This document shows positions 39,344-49,834 of a stretch of 60,590 nucleotides of DNA, piece by piece. The DNA is taken from the NCBI RefSeq assembly GCF_030149235.1, contig NZ_JASBRW010000072.1, forward strand, positions 1 through 60,590, written 5' to 3'. The notes under the pieces are model-generated. The model made no database searches and was not told the DNA's origin. It saw only the letters and a program-made list of their open reading frames with translations. Numbering within the stretch: the stretch's first letter is position 1; the number at the start of each line of letters is the position of its first letter. The DNA comes from Maricaulis sp. (GTDB taxonomy: Bacteria; Pseudomonadota; Alphaproteobacteria; Caulobacterales; Maricaulaceae). Both the position numbers and the translations under genes were made by a program.

Positions 39344-41050
39344 TTACGGAATGGCAGGCTGTTGAGCACTTTCCACGAACTCAACGCTATCCACGTCGGG
39401 CAAACCATGTTCGAGCCGTTCGAGCAAGGCCTCACGCTCATCCGCCTCGGGCTCCAGATCCAGCGCCCGGCGCCACTGGAAGCGCGCTTCCAGACGCCGA
39501 CCAACCTGCCAATAGGCGTCGCCGAGATGGAAATTCGCCGTGGCACTGCCCGGAGACAGCGCTGCAGCCCGCTCCAGTGTCAGGACCGCGGCTTCGTAAT
39601 TACCCAGGCGATAATGCGCCCAGCCGAGACTGTCGATGATATGCCCGGCCTCCGGCTCGAGCTCGGCCGCACGCGCGACCATGGCAAAAGCCTCATCCAG
39701 GCGTTCACCTCGATCGATCCAGAGATAGCCGAGATCATTGAGCACCTGGGCTTGATCTGGCCCGGCCCCCAGCGCCAGCAGGTACTCACTCTCAGCGGCC
39801 TCGTCATCGCCTTCCAGGAAAAGGCAGGAGGCTCGGAAATAATGATAGCGCCAGTCCACCAAACGGCCGTTGGCGACCCTGTCAGCGACGACATCGCCAT
39901 ACAGGCCCGCGGCTTCACCGCAACCGCCATTGACCCGCAGCAGGTCTGCCAGGATCAGGCGCGCCTCGTTATTGCCGGTCTCAGCCAACAATTCGCGCGC
40001 CATGGCCGTGGCTTGCTCCATCCGATTGAGGCGAGCGGTCAGCCAGATCAGGTCGACCTGGGCCGGGATGTAGAGCGGGCCTTCGGGGACAGCGGCATAC
40101 TCGACCAGGGCCGCATCGGGCAGGTTGATCCGCTGCAGGACTTCGCCGAGCAGGATGCGATTGGCATGCATGTCGGGATCGAGCCGCTGGATCATGCGCA
40201 GATAGAGCGCGATCAGGTCCATATCGGTCTGGGCTGCGAGGCTGGCGGAGGGACCAAAGGCTGCCAGCGCCGCGGCTTCTGCTGATGTCGGACGACGCGG
40301 CGGCCGGCCACCGGCCTCAAGACGCGCCAGAGCGGCAGAGATAACCGGATCGGTTGGCACCGTGGCCAGATATTCCTCGTACAGGGCCCGCGCATTTTCG
40401 CGCTCGCCCTGGCGCTGGAGGAAAGCGCCATAAAGCTGGGTCGTCATCCGCGGGAAGGCGGAACCAAACACAGCGGCGCGATAGCCTTGATCAGCCGCTG
40501 CCAGGTCTCCCGCGGCCTCTTCAAGGAGAGCCCGGTGAAAGGCGATGAAGGGCAGGAGTTGACCATGGGCGGTCATGCGGCGCGCCTGGGTCAGGGCGAT
40601 ATCGCTGCGGCCATCACCGATCAGCGCCCAATGCAGGAAAATCTCTGCGATGAAAGCGTTGAACGGGCCATAGGGCGGCGCTTGATCGAGCACGTCCACG
40701 GCCTCATCATAACGGCGCCGCGCCATCAGGTCGGCGGACAGGTAAAGCCCGGCAAGGCGGCTCGGGTCGCCCATCGCAACCGACTCGCCCGCATAGCGAG
40801 CCGCATCATCCATGCGCCCCGCCAGTAGCGCAGTGATATAGGCCTGGTCCGCTAGGGTCACATCACCCGGCGACTGGTTCAGCGCCGTGGCGTAATAGCT
40901 CGCCGCCCCGTCCGCATCGCGGTGCTCGCGCGCATAGCGGGCGGCCAGGAAGGCGCCATAAACGGACGGCTCCTCATCCGGCACGCTGACACAGGCGCTC
41001 AGCAAGCCGCTGGCGAGAACGATAAAGGACAGGCCAAGGACGCGTTTCAT
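39344..41050 (-). CDS. Tetratricopeptide-repeat lipoprotein
   Basis: A 568-residue protein from the ATG at 41050. The signal peptide has lipobox LSAC (about residues 17-20), so it should be lipid-anchored in the periplasm or outer membrane. The rest is almost all helical TPR-like repeats, most obvious near the C-terminus (DQAQVLNDLGYLWIDRGERL, LGWAHYRLGNYEAAVLTLER). It probably acts as a protein-interaction scaffold. It precedes ispE by 21 bases, so it shares the transcript with ispE and the WecA-like gene. Confidence 0.88.
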   Translation of the reverse strand: MKRVLGLSFIVLASGLLSACVSVPDEEPSVYGAFLAARYAREHRDADGAASYYATALNQSPGDVTLADQAYITALLAGRMDDAARYAGESVAMGDPSRLAGLYLSADLMARRRYDEAVDVLDQAPPYGPFNAFIAEIFLHWALIGDGRSDIALTQARRMTAHGQLLPFIAFHRALLEEAAGDLAAADQGYRAAVFGSAFPRMTTQLYGAFLQRQGERENARALYEEYLATVPTDPVISAALARLEAGGRPPRRPTSAEAAALAAFGPSASLAAQTDMDLIALYLRMIQRLDPDMHANRILLGEVLQRINLPDAALVEYAAVPEGPLYIPAQVDLIWLTARLNRMEQATAMARELLAETGNNEARLILADLLRVNGGCGEAAGLYGDVVADRVANGRLVDWRYHYFRASCLFLEGDDEAAESEYLLALGAGPDQAQVLNDLGYLWIDRGERLDEAFAMVARAAELEPEAGHIIDSLGWAHYRLGNYEAAVLTLERAAALSPGSATANFHLGDAYWQVGRRLEARFQWRRALDLEPEADEREALLERLEHGLPDVDSVEFVESAQQPAIP

Positions 41051-41139
41051 ACGGTCATGCTCGCGCGAGCGCGCCTTCGTGGCAAGCATCAAGCGCCGCG
41101 CGGGCTTGCAAAATCACCAAGCCCGGCGGTACGCTTGGA

Positions 41140-42813
41140 TTACATGTTGGCGTAAATCGGCCCGCCGCCGCCTTCCGGCGTCGTCCAGTTGATGTTCTGG
41201 TTCGGGTCCTTGATATCGCACGTCTTGCAGTGAACGCAGTTCTGCGCGTTGATCTGGAAGCGCTTTTCGCCACTGGTCTCGTCATCGATCCATTCATAGA
41301 CCCCGGCCGGGCAATAGCGCGTCGACGGGCCTGCGAACTCGCCGAGCTCGGAGATTTTCTGCAGCTCCTCGTCGGAGAGCTTCAGGTGAATGGGCTGGTC
41401 TTCCTCGTGATTGGTGTTGGAAATGAACACCGAGGAGAGACGATCGAAGGTCAGGACGCCATCCGGCTTGGGATAGTCGATCGGCTTGTGCTTGGAAGCC
41501 GGTTCGAGGCTTTCCGCATCGGTCTTGCCATGCCCCAGCGTGCCAAACGGCGACCAGCCACCGAAAATCGTGTTGCACCACATGTCGAGACCGCCCAGAG
41601 CGACACCGATCAGGGTGCCGAATTTCGACCAGAGCGGCTTCACATTGCGCACGCGCTTCAGGTCCTTGGCGACCCAGGAGCTTTCGTAAGCGGCCTGGTA
41701 TTCGACCAGCGTATCGCCTTCACGGCCCGCACCGAGCGCCTCGAAGACGCTTTCAGCGGCCAGCATGCCCGTCTTCATGGCGTTGTGGCTGCCCTTGATG
41801 CGGGGCACGTTCACGAAGCCGGCGGAACATCCGATCAGGGCACCGCCCGGGAAGGCCAGTTCCGGCACAGACTGGTAGCCGCCTTCGGTGATGGCGCGTG
41901 CACCGTAGGAAATGCGCTCGGCGCCTTCAAAGGTCTCGGCGAAGGCCGGGTGCGTCTTGAGCCGCTGGAACTCTTCGAACGGCGTCAGATACGGATTCTT
42001 GTAGTTGAGGTGCACGACAAAGCCGATCGAGACCAGGTTGTCGCCGAAATGGTACATGAAGGATCCACCGCCAGTGGAGCCATCAAGCGGCCAGCCCATG
42101 GTGTGCTTGACCAGACCCGGCTTGTGCTTCTCCGGCTTCACGCGCCAAAGCTCTTTCAGGCCGATGCCGAACTTCTGCGGCTCCTTGCCTTCCGACAGGT
42201 TGAAACGCTCGATCAGCTGCTTGGCCAGCGAACCGCGCACGCCTTCCGCGATCAGGGTGTACTTGCCGCGCAGTTCCATACCCGGCTGGTAACCATCCTT
42301 CTGGCCACCATCGCGGGCGACACCGAAATCACCGGTGACGACGCCCTTGATGACACCGTCTTCTTCGACAACGTCCGCGGCCGGGAATCCGGGATAGATT
42401 TCCACCCCCATGGCTTCGGCCTGCTCGCCGAGCCAGCGGGCGACATTGCCAAGCGACGTGATGTAGCAGCCGTGATTGCTCATCAGCGGCGGAAACATCA
42501 GCGTCGGCAGCGAGATCGAGCCGGCCGGACCGAGCACTTCGAAAATATCGGTCTTCACCAGATCGGTCAGCGGAGCGCCCTGCTCCTTCCAGTCGGGAAT
42601 CAGTTCGTTGAGGGCCTTGGGATCGACCACGGCGCCGGACAGAATGTGTGCGCCGACTTCGGCGCCTTTTTCGAGCAGGGCGATGGAAATCTCCTGCCCG
42701 GCCTCTGCAGCAAGTTGTTTCAGGCGGATCGCCGCGGACAAGCCAGCCGGGCCTCCGCCAACGATAACAACGTCATACTCCATGGACTCGCGTTCGATTG
42801 CGGCGTCGGTCAT
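41140..42813 (-). CDS. Electron transfer flavoprotein-ubiquinone oxidoreductase
   Basis: The inner-membrane flavoprotein that passes electrons from ETF to ubiquinone; 557 residues. The FAD-binding VVIVGGGPAGLSAAIRL is near the N-terminus. The ubiquinone-binding and membrane-association region lies in the middle. A [4Fe-4S] cluster is bound near the C-terminus: one Cys in YCPAGVY and the others in CVHCKTC. The end matches the family (INWTTPEGGGGPIYANM). It heads the unit running to the WecA-like gene. No etfAB genes are in the window. Confidence 0.96.
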   Translation of the reverse strand: MTDAAIERESMEYDVVIVGGGPAGLSAAIRLKQLAAEAGQEISIALLEKGAEVGAHILSGAVVDPKALNELIPDWKEQGAPLTDLVKTDIFEVLGPAGSISLPTLMFPPLMSNHGCYITSLGNVARWLGEQAEAMGVEIYPGFPAADVVEEDGVIKGVVTGDFGVARDGGQKDGYQPGMELRGKYTLIAEGVRGSLAKQLIERFNLSEGKEPQKFGIGLKELWRVKPEKHKPGLVKHTMGWPLDGSTGGGSFMYHFGDNLVSIGFVVHLNYKNPYLTPFEEFQRLKTHPAFAETFEGAERISYGARAITEGGYQSVPELAFPGGALIGCSAGFVNVPRIKGSHNAMKTGMLAAESVFEALGAGREGDTLVEYQAAYESSWVAKDLKRVRNVKPLWSKFGTLIGVALGGLDMWCNTIFGGWSPFGTLGHGKTDAESLEPASKHKPIDYPKPDGVLTFDRLSSVFISNTNHEEDQPIHLKLSDEELQKISELGEFAGPSTRYCPAGVYEWIDDETSGEKRFQINAQNCVHCKTCDIKDPNQNINWTTPEGGGGPIYANM

Positions 42814-42948
42814 TGGCCAGACATCCCTCTTTGTCGTCAGTTGGAAGCACAGAGCGTGCTTGCCGGAATCCGGTCATAGCTTAGGATCACACCTTCATCT
42901 AGCGCGACCCGTGCTACGGATCAAAGATTTTACGTTGACGTTCACGTA

Positions 42949-43788
42949 ATGCAAGAAACCTCGCTCACCCGGCAGGACGAAAAAGCACTCAAGGCCCTGA
43001 TCGACTGGTGGGCTGAGGCGGGGCTGGAGCTCGACGCCCCGATTGTGCGTGCTCGTCCGGGGCTTGCCCCGGCGCCCGCGACGCCGGCAAAACCCCGCGC
43101 CATCGCTGAACCGCCGCGTGCAGCGACGGCGGCCGCGGCGCGCGCTGCCGGCTTCGGCAGCACGCCCAAAGCCGGCCCGGGGGCACTGGAGGCCGCCGCA
43201 AAAGCTGATACGCTGGACGCACTGAAGGCTGTGATTTCAGAGTTCGAGGGTTGCGCGCTCAAACGAACGGCACGCAACACCGTGTTTGCCCGGGGTCATG
43301 CCGAGGCACGCATCATGGTCGTCGGGGAAGCACCCGGCCGCGATGAGGATGAACAGGGCAAGCCTTTCGTCGGTCGCACCGGGCAGTTACTCGACCGCAT
43401 GTTCGCCGCGATCGGGCTGGGCGAGGACGATCTCTACATTTCCAATATCGTCAATTGGCGCCCGCCCGGGAACCGCAATCCGACGCAGGAGGAAATCGCG
43501 ATCTGCCTGCCGCTCATCGAGCGTCATATCGCGCTCAAGGCGCCCGAAATACTAGTGGTCGCTGGCGGGGTTTCAGCCCAGTCGCTCTTGCGCAGCCAAA
43601 CCGGGATTACTCGCCTGCGCGGACAGTGGGCGGACTATAAACTGCGCGATGCCAGCGGCAAGGAAACGGGCCAGACCGTCCCATGCCTGCCAATTTTCCA
43701 TCCGTCCTTCCTGCTGCGACAGCCGGCTTCAAAGCGACAAGCCTGGGCTGACATGCAGGCCCTGGAATCCCGGTTGAAGGACAGCTAA
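42949..43788 (+). CDS. Uracil-DNA glycosylase family 4 (type 4/5 Fe-S)
   Basis: Removes uracil from DNA; 279 residues, longer than the ~200-residue core because of a 90-residue Ala/Pro-rich N-terminal extension. The core begins around residue 95 and has MVVGEAPGRDEDEQGKPFVG (motif 1, with catalytic acid), NIVNWRPPGNRNPTQEE, and the C-terminal HPSFLLRQP motif. The Cys residues that hold the [4Fe-4S] cluster are present (GCALKRTARNT and later). It begins 136 bases from ETF-QO in divergent orientation. Confidence 0.92.
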   Translation: MQETSLTRQDEKALKALIDWWAEAGLELDAPIVRARPGLAPAPATPAKPRAIAEPPRAATAAAARAAGFGSTPKAGPGALEAAAKADTLDALKAVISEFEGCALKRTARNTVFARGHAEARIMVVGEAPGRDEDEQGKPFVGRTGQLLDRMFAAIGLGEDDLYISNIVNWRPPGNRNPTQEEIAICLPLIERHIALKAPEILVVAGGVSAQSLLRSQTGITRLRGQWADYKLRDASGKETGQTVPCLPIFHPSFLLRQPASKRQAWADMQALESRLKDS

Positions 43789-43817
43789 GCGCTTTTAATC
43801 CGCGATCTCATTGAATC

Positions 43818-43833
43818 TTCGAGGGGACTCGAA
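43818..43833. other. Short palindrome before the radical SAM gene
   Basis: TTCGAG (43818-43823) and CTCGAA (43828-43833) form a 6-bp inverted repeat with 4-base spacer, 62 bases before the proposed start. A regulatory role is possible. The rest of the 107-base gap shows nothing else. Confidence 0.25.
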
Positions 43834-43895
43834 AATCGGCCGATAGTGCGCAAAATGTTCTTGCTTTGTTCTGATGCGTGAGTCAGTTTGAGCTC

Positions 43896-45107
43896 ATGAC
43901 CGAGCGCCCTGGAGGCTACGCCCTTAACGCCACCGAAAAGACCCAGGATGCACGCCCCATCGCCCCGGGAACCCGCATCAAGGGTCGCGGCGCTCGGTCA
44001 AACCAATCCGGGCGGTTTGAGGCTTACCAGCGCGAAGCCTTTGATGATGGATGGGGGGCTTATACCGGCGACGGCTGGAGCGAGATTGCCGAGAGCGAGG
44101 CTGAAGCCGGGGCTGGAACTGCATCCGGCGATGCCGACGCCATAACGCCACCGGAGCAGATGTCGACGGTAGTGATGAAGGATGCCTCTCGCTCCATAGT
44201 CTCAACCAATAGTTCGCCGGATATCGCTTTTGACCAGTCGATCAATCCCTATCGCGGCTGTGAGCACGGCTGCGTCTATTGCTATGCGCGGTCGAGCCAC
44301 GCCTATTGGGGCTATTCACCTGGGCTCGACTTCGAAAGCATGATCTTCTCCAAGCCGGACGGTGCCAGATTGCTGGAGGCGTTCTTCAACCGGCCGCGCT
44401 ATGAACCCAAACCCATCGTTATCGGTGCCAATACCGATGCCTGGCAGCCGGTGGAGAGACGGCTCGAGCTCACCCGGGACATCCTCAAGGTCTTTGCTCG
44501 TTACAAACACCCGGTCAGTTTCATAACCAAGTCCTCGCTTGTTTTGCGAGACCTCGACATCCTCGGCCCCATGGCCGAGCAAGGCCTTGCCAAGGGCGCG
44601 ATATCCGTCACCACGCTGGACAACCGGTTGGCGCGGGATATGGAACCGCGGGCCGCGGCCCCGCACCGGCGCCTCAAGACCATCGAGGGGCTGAGCGCCG
44701 CCGGCCTGCCGGTAACGGTGATGATGGCTCCGATCATTCCGGCGCTGAATGATCACGAGATCGAGCCCCTGCTCGAGGCCGCAGCCCATGCCGGGGCGAC
44801 AGGAGCCGGCTATGTGCTTTTGCGCCTGCCGATGGAGATCAAGGACCTGTTCCGCGAATGGCTGGCGGAGAAGCGGCCGGATAGCGCCGCCCATGTGCTC
44901 TCACTGCTGCGCTCCATGCGCGGCGGGCGCGATTATGACCACAGCTGGGGCCGCCGCGGCCGCGGCCAAGGCCCCTATGCGGAGCTCATCGCCCAACGCT
45001 TCCGCGCCGCCATGCGCCGTTTCGGCTATACCAGCCAACGGCGCCCTCTAGAGTTCAGCCTTTTCGAGCGGCCCGCGGGCGACGCGCAACAACCATCCTT
45101 GTTCTGA
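43896..45107 (+). CDS. PA0069-family radical SAM protein
   Basis: A 403-residue protein from the ATG at 43896; a GTG at 43878 is also in frame and neither has a strong ribosome site. The radical SAM cluster motif is CEHGCVYCYAR (CxxxCxxC). Residues about 105-360 form the TIM-barrel region with SFITKSSLVLRDLDIL, MMAPIIPALND and a late YGYTSQ-like segment. Such proteins are related to SplB and are widely conserved; their substrate has not been established. The N-terminal 90 residues are variable. Confidence 0.9.
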   Translation: MTERPGGYALNATEKTQDARPIAPGTRIKGRGARSNQSGRFEAYQREAFDDGWGAYTGDGWSEIAESEAEAGAGTASGDADAITPPEQMSTVVMKDASRSIVSTNSSPDIAFDQSINPYRGCEHGCVYCYARSSHAYWGYSPGLDFESMIFSKPDGARLLEAFFNRPRYEPKPIVIGANTDAWQPVERRLELTRDILKVFARYKHPVSFITKSSLVLRDLDILGPMAEQGLAKGAISVTTLDNRLARDMEPRAAAPHRRLKTIEGLSAAGLPVTVMMAPIIPALNDHEIEPLLEAAAHAGATGAGYVLLRLPMEIKDLFREWLAEKRPDSAAHVLSLLRSMRGGRDYDHSWGRRGRGQGPYAELIAQRFRAAMRRFGYTSQRRPLEFSLFERPAGDAQQPSLF

Positions 45108-45186
45108 CTACAGGTCTGAGCGCGCGACGGAGGCTTGCCAGGCAAACGAGCAGCCCCCACACTCGTTATCGGGGAGTGGGGAAATC

Positions 45187-46074
45187 ATGGTGTTGCGTCT
45201 GATCTTGCTTTTGCCGGCCGTCTTTCTGATGGCCGCGTGCTCGGTGCAGTTCGACCCATACCAACGGGGGGCCACCAGCGACGAGATCGGTGCCTTCGTC
45301 GAGGCACGCTTTGAACGCAATAGGCGCGAAGCGATTTTCTTTGCCGGTTTGCAGTCCGCTATCGACGCCAAGGATGGAACGGCGCTGCTGCCGCTTCTTG
45401 CCCCGGCTATCGTTGCCGACACGGTGGAAACCGATATGGCGCAATTCTTTGCCCAGTTTCCCGACCTGCCGCTGCAGCGCACCGACCTGGTCACCTACCG
45501 GTTCAATCTTGACCAGTCCGGCGATGGCCCCGACCAGCTCAGCGTCACGGCCGAATACGTCTTCAATTACGAGATGGCCCAACCGGTTTTCCTGACCGTT
45601 ACCGGCGAAGCGACTGGCAGCGACCCGATCCGCGCCGTCAATCTGCGCTCTCAGGTGCTCGACCCGGCCAACTGGACGCCGCCGAAGCAACTTGGCCCGA
45701 TCCGCCAGGGCGTGCGTGCCATCGCCTATGCCACACCGGTTATTCTATTTCTCGCCTTTGCCCTCTGGCTGGCCATGCCACGCCTGAAACACCGCTATCT
45801 CTGGCTGGTCGCAATTTTCGCCACCACGCCGACCTTCACCTTCAATTGGGCGACGCAATCGCTCAATGCCCTCGCCCCCACGTTCGAACAGGGGGAGGAC
45901 GGGATCTGGCGTATCGAGGCGGTGGAATGGATTGTCACCGGGGTGCAGATCTCACGGCTGGGTGATTACCATCCCTGGATCATCACCGTCGGGATGCCGC
46001 TGGGTGCCTGCTGGTTCCTGTTCCGGGCCATGGCTGGCCGGCTCGAACGCCAGCCGGCCCCGGAAACAGCCTAG
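45187..46074 (+). CDS. Lipoprotein with membrane helices, unknown function
   Basis: A 295-residue protein. The N-terminal hydrophobic stretch ends in lipobox MAAC (15-18). Residues 30-165 are a soluble domain with repeated DLVTYRF and SVTAEYVFNYEM strands. Two hydrophobic helices follow at about 175-200 and 207-225, and a third near 260-285. The combination of a lipid anchor and later helices is unusual. No family is recognised. Its stop codon shares CTAG with the convergent GGDEF/EAL gene. Confidence 0.78.
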   Translation: MVLRLILLLPAVFLMAACSVQFDPYQRGATSDEIGAFVEARFERNRREAIFFAGLQSAIDAKDGTALLPLLAPAIVADTVETDMAQFFAQFPDLPLQRTDLVTYRFNLDQSGDGPDQLSVTAEYVFNYEMAQPVFLTVTGEATGSDPIRAVNLRSQVLDPANWTPPKQLGPIRQGVRAIAYATPVILFLAFALWLAMPRLKHRYLWLVAIFATTPTFTFNWATQSLNALAPTFEQGEDGIWRIEAVEWIVTGVQISRLGDYHPWIITVGMPLGACWFLFRAMAGRLERQPAPETA

Positions 46075-47906
46075 GCACGGCGCACGGCGCTGGCACCGGC
46101 AAGAATCTCGGCGCGCAGATCCGGCGGCGAGGCCAGGAAATCCTTGATCGCGCCCCGCGTCAGCGGACGGGCCAGCAAATAGCCTTGTACGTTCACCTCG
46201 TTCAGGTCGCCCAGGGCGATCAGCTCGTCCATATCCTCAACGCCCTCAACGACAACGCCCATACCGAGCTGATGGGCGAGATCAATGGTCGAGTGAACGA
46301 TGATACGGGCTTCGGGCTGGTTCTGGATGCCGGAGATGAAGGAGCGGTCGATCTTGATCTTGTCGAAGGGGAAGGAGCGCAGATAATTCAGCGAGGCAAA
46401 CCCGGTGCCGAAATCATCAATCGCGAGCCCGACGCCAAGGTCCTTGAGACGGCGCAGAATGGTCAGCGCGCGGGCCTCATCATCGATCAGCACGCCCTCG
46501 GTGATCTCGATCTCCAGTCGCGACGGATCGAGTCCGGCCGACCGCAAGGCCCGTTCAACGGAGAGGACAAGATTGCCCTGTTTGAACTGGGCCGGGCTGA
46601 CATTGATGGAGACGCGTTGGCCGTCTGTCCAGTTGACCGCCTCGCGACAGGCCCGCTCGATCACCCACTGGCCAAGGCGCAGGATCTGACCGGTTTCCTC
46701 GGCCAGCTGGATGAATTGCGAGGGCGGCACAAAACCACGCTCATCATCATGCCAGCGGACGAGGGCTTCAAAACCGACAATATCACCGCTCCCCAAATGG
46801 GCTTGCGGCTGGAAGTGCAGATCGAGCAGCTCATCCTCAATGGCCATGGCCAGGTCGGATTCCAGCATACGCTTTTCCTGCATCTGCCGGCCCATTTGCG
46901 GATCGAACTCGGCAACACAATTGCGGCCCTGGTGCTTGGCCCGGTAGAGCGCCTGGTCGGCCTGGTTCATCAGCCGGTCCGGGTCTTCACCATCGAGCGG
47001 GAACATGGTCACCCCGCCAGAGGCGCTGACATTGAGATGCACCGCACCGATCGTGGCCGGCTTGGCGACATTGTCGACCACCCGCTCGGCGATCGTCGTC
47101 GCTTCGAGACGGCTATCGACCCGGGGCAGGATCACCGCAAACTCGTCGCCACTCAGGCGCGATGCGATGGCGCCCTCGGGCAGGCTGTCGAGAATCCGCT
47201 CGGCGACCGCCACGAGGAGTGCATCACCGGCCGCGTGCCCGTGGACGTCATTGACTTCCTTGAAGCGGTCGAGGTCGAAGAACATCAGCGCCACCTCGTC
47301 ATGGGTGACCCAGGCGCGTTCGAGTTCATGCTCAAGGCTCTCGCGGAAACGAGCCCGGTTCGGCAGGCCAGTCAGGGCATCGTGATGCGCCATATGCATG
47401 ATGCGGGCGCGGGTCCGTTCCTCACTTGAGACATCGCGGAACGCCAGGATCAGGCTGGGCTCGCCCTCATAATCCATCTCGCGCGCCTGCACCTGTACCG
47501 TGATGTCATCGCCGGATCGCATGCGCAGTTGGCAGGTCTTCTGCTCGCCGCTCTGCATGGTCCGCAGGGTCGAGGCCGACTTGTCATCGAGGCCGAGCTT
47601 GCACAAGGGGGTGTTGATCAGGTCCTCGCGCGATAGGCCGACCATATCGAGGAAGCGCATATTGGCTTCCGCAACCAGGGTGTTGCGGACCAGAACGAGC
47701 CCCTCGAAAGTCGCGTTGGCGAGCGCTTCAAGCCGCGCCCTTTCGGCACGTTGGCGCTTGCTATTGGTCAGGAGACAGCGGGGCACCGCCCAGGCGATGG
47801 CGTATCCCACCACCACGCCCGCAAGGGCGACCATGCCAAGAAGCCAAAGCCCCTCGCTCCCGGCATTTGAAGTCAACTCGGAAACCACGCTATGAACCCA
47901 ACCCAC
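46071..47906 (-). CDS. Membrane-anchored PAS-GGDEF-EAL protein
   Basis: A 611-residue c-di-GMP enzyme. The N-terminus has one membrane helix (about 18-42). A PAS domain follows (about 55-170). The GGDEF domain (about 175-330) reads SGDEF at the active site, a Ser for the first Gly, which still occurs in active cyclases. The EAL domain (about 350-600) has the intact EALVRW motif, NVSPAQF, and DDFGTGFASLNYL. Both cyclase and phosphodiesterase activity are possible. It has no obvious operon partner. Confidence 0.93.
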   Translation of the reverse strand: MGWVHSVVSELTSNAGSEGLWLLGMVALAGVVVGYAIAWAVPRCLLTNSKRQRAERARLEALANATFEGLVLVRNTLVAEANMRFLDMVGLSREDLINTPLCKLGLDDKSASTLRTMQSGEQKTCQLRMRSGDDITVQVQAREMDYEGEPSLILAFRDVSSEERTRARIMHMAHHDALTGLPNRARFRESLEHELERAWVTHDEVALMFFDLDRFKEVNDVHGHAAGDALLVAVAERILDSLPEGAIASRLSGDEFAVILPRVDSRLEATTIAERVVDNVAKPATIGAVHLNVSASGGVTMFPLDGEDPDRLMNQADQALYRAKHQGRNCVAEFDPQMGRQMQEKRMLESDLAMAIEDELLDLHFQPQAHLGSGDIVGFEALVRWHDDERGFVPPSQFIQLAEETGQILRLGQWVIERACREAVNWTDGQRVSINVSPAQFKQGNLVLSVERALRSAGLDPSRLEIEITEGVLIDDEARALTILRRLKDLGVGLAIDDFGTGFASLNYLRSFPFDKIKIDRSFISGIQNQPEARIIVHSTIDLAHQLGMGVVVEGVEDMDELIALGDLNEVNVQGYLLARPLTRGAIKDFLASPPDLRAEILAGASAVRRA

Positions 47907-47958
47907 TCATATGTTTTTTTCGAGCCTGCCATGAAATCTTGGATTTTCGCTTAACGCG

Positions 47959-48554
47959 ATGAACGTAAATCGCGACTTTCTTATTTGTGGCATCGATGAA
48001 GCCGGACGTGGCCCGCTGGCCGGGCCTGTTGTGGCAGCTGCGGTCATCTTGCCCGCGGACTATCGCATCGACGGATTGGCTGATTCCAAGAAGCTGACTG
48101 AAACCCGCCGCCGCAAGCTGGCCGCAGAACTTCGGCATCATGCCTGGATCGGCCTGGGAATTGCCGAGCCGGAAGAGATAGACCGGCTCAATATCCTTCA
48201 CGCGACCATGACGGCGATGCGCCGCGCTTGCCTCAACCTGCCGGCCCTGCCGCACAAGGCAGAAATCGACGGCAATCGCATACCTCAATACATGCCGTGC
48301 GAGGCGGAAGCGATTGTCAAAGGGGACAGCAAGGTCGCGGCGATTTCGGCCGCCTCGATTATCGCCAAGACAGTCAGGGATGACCTAATGTTGCTCGCGG
48401 AGGCCCGATTCCCCGGCTATGGCTTTGCGGGCCATAAGGGCTATCCCAGCCCTTCGCACAAGGACGCCCTGATACGTTTGGGCCCCTGCCCGATCCATCG
48501 CCGGAGTTACGCTCCGGTTCGCCAGGCAACCGAATCGGCGCAAAGCGGGAATGC

Positions 48555-48570
<16 letters not shown>
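47959..48570 (+). CDS. rnhB: Ribonuclease HII
   Basis: Cuts RNA in RNA/DNA hybrids and initiates ribonucleotide excision repair; 203 residues. The catalytic Asp-Glu pair is in CGIDEAGRGPLAGPVVAAAV. Downstream are IVKGDSKVAAISAASIIAK (with the third carboxylate region) and the C-terminal GHKGYPSPSHKDAL. The end of the gene overlaps the ccrM promoter region: a GANTC site lies at 48555-48559 inside the last codons. It shares a divergent promoter gap with the GGDEF/EAL gene. Confidence 0.94.
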
Positions 48571-49739
<1,169 letters not shown>

Positions 49740-49834
49740 CACCGCAACTGTGCGAAACGCCCTCCCCTTAGGGCTTGCGCAATAGTCGTGAATTAAAACT
49801 GGCTTTTCAGCATCTTCGAAGGGGGCGATGGCTG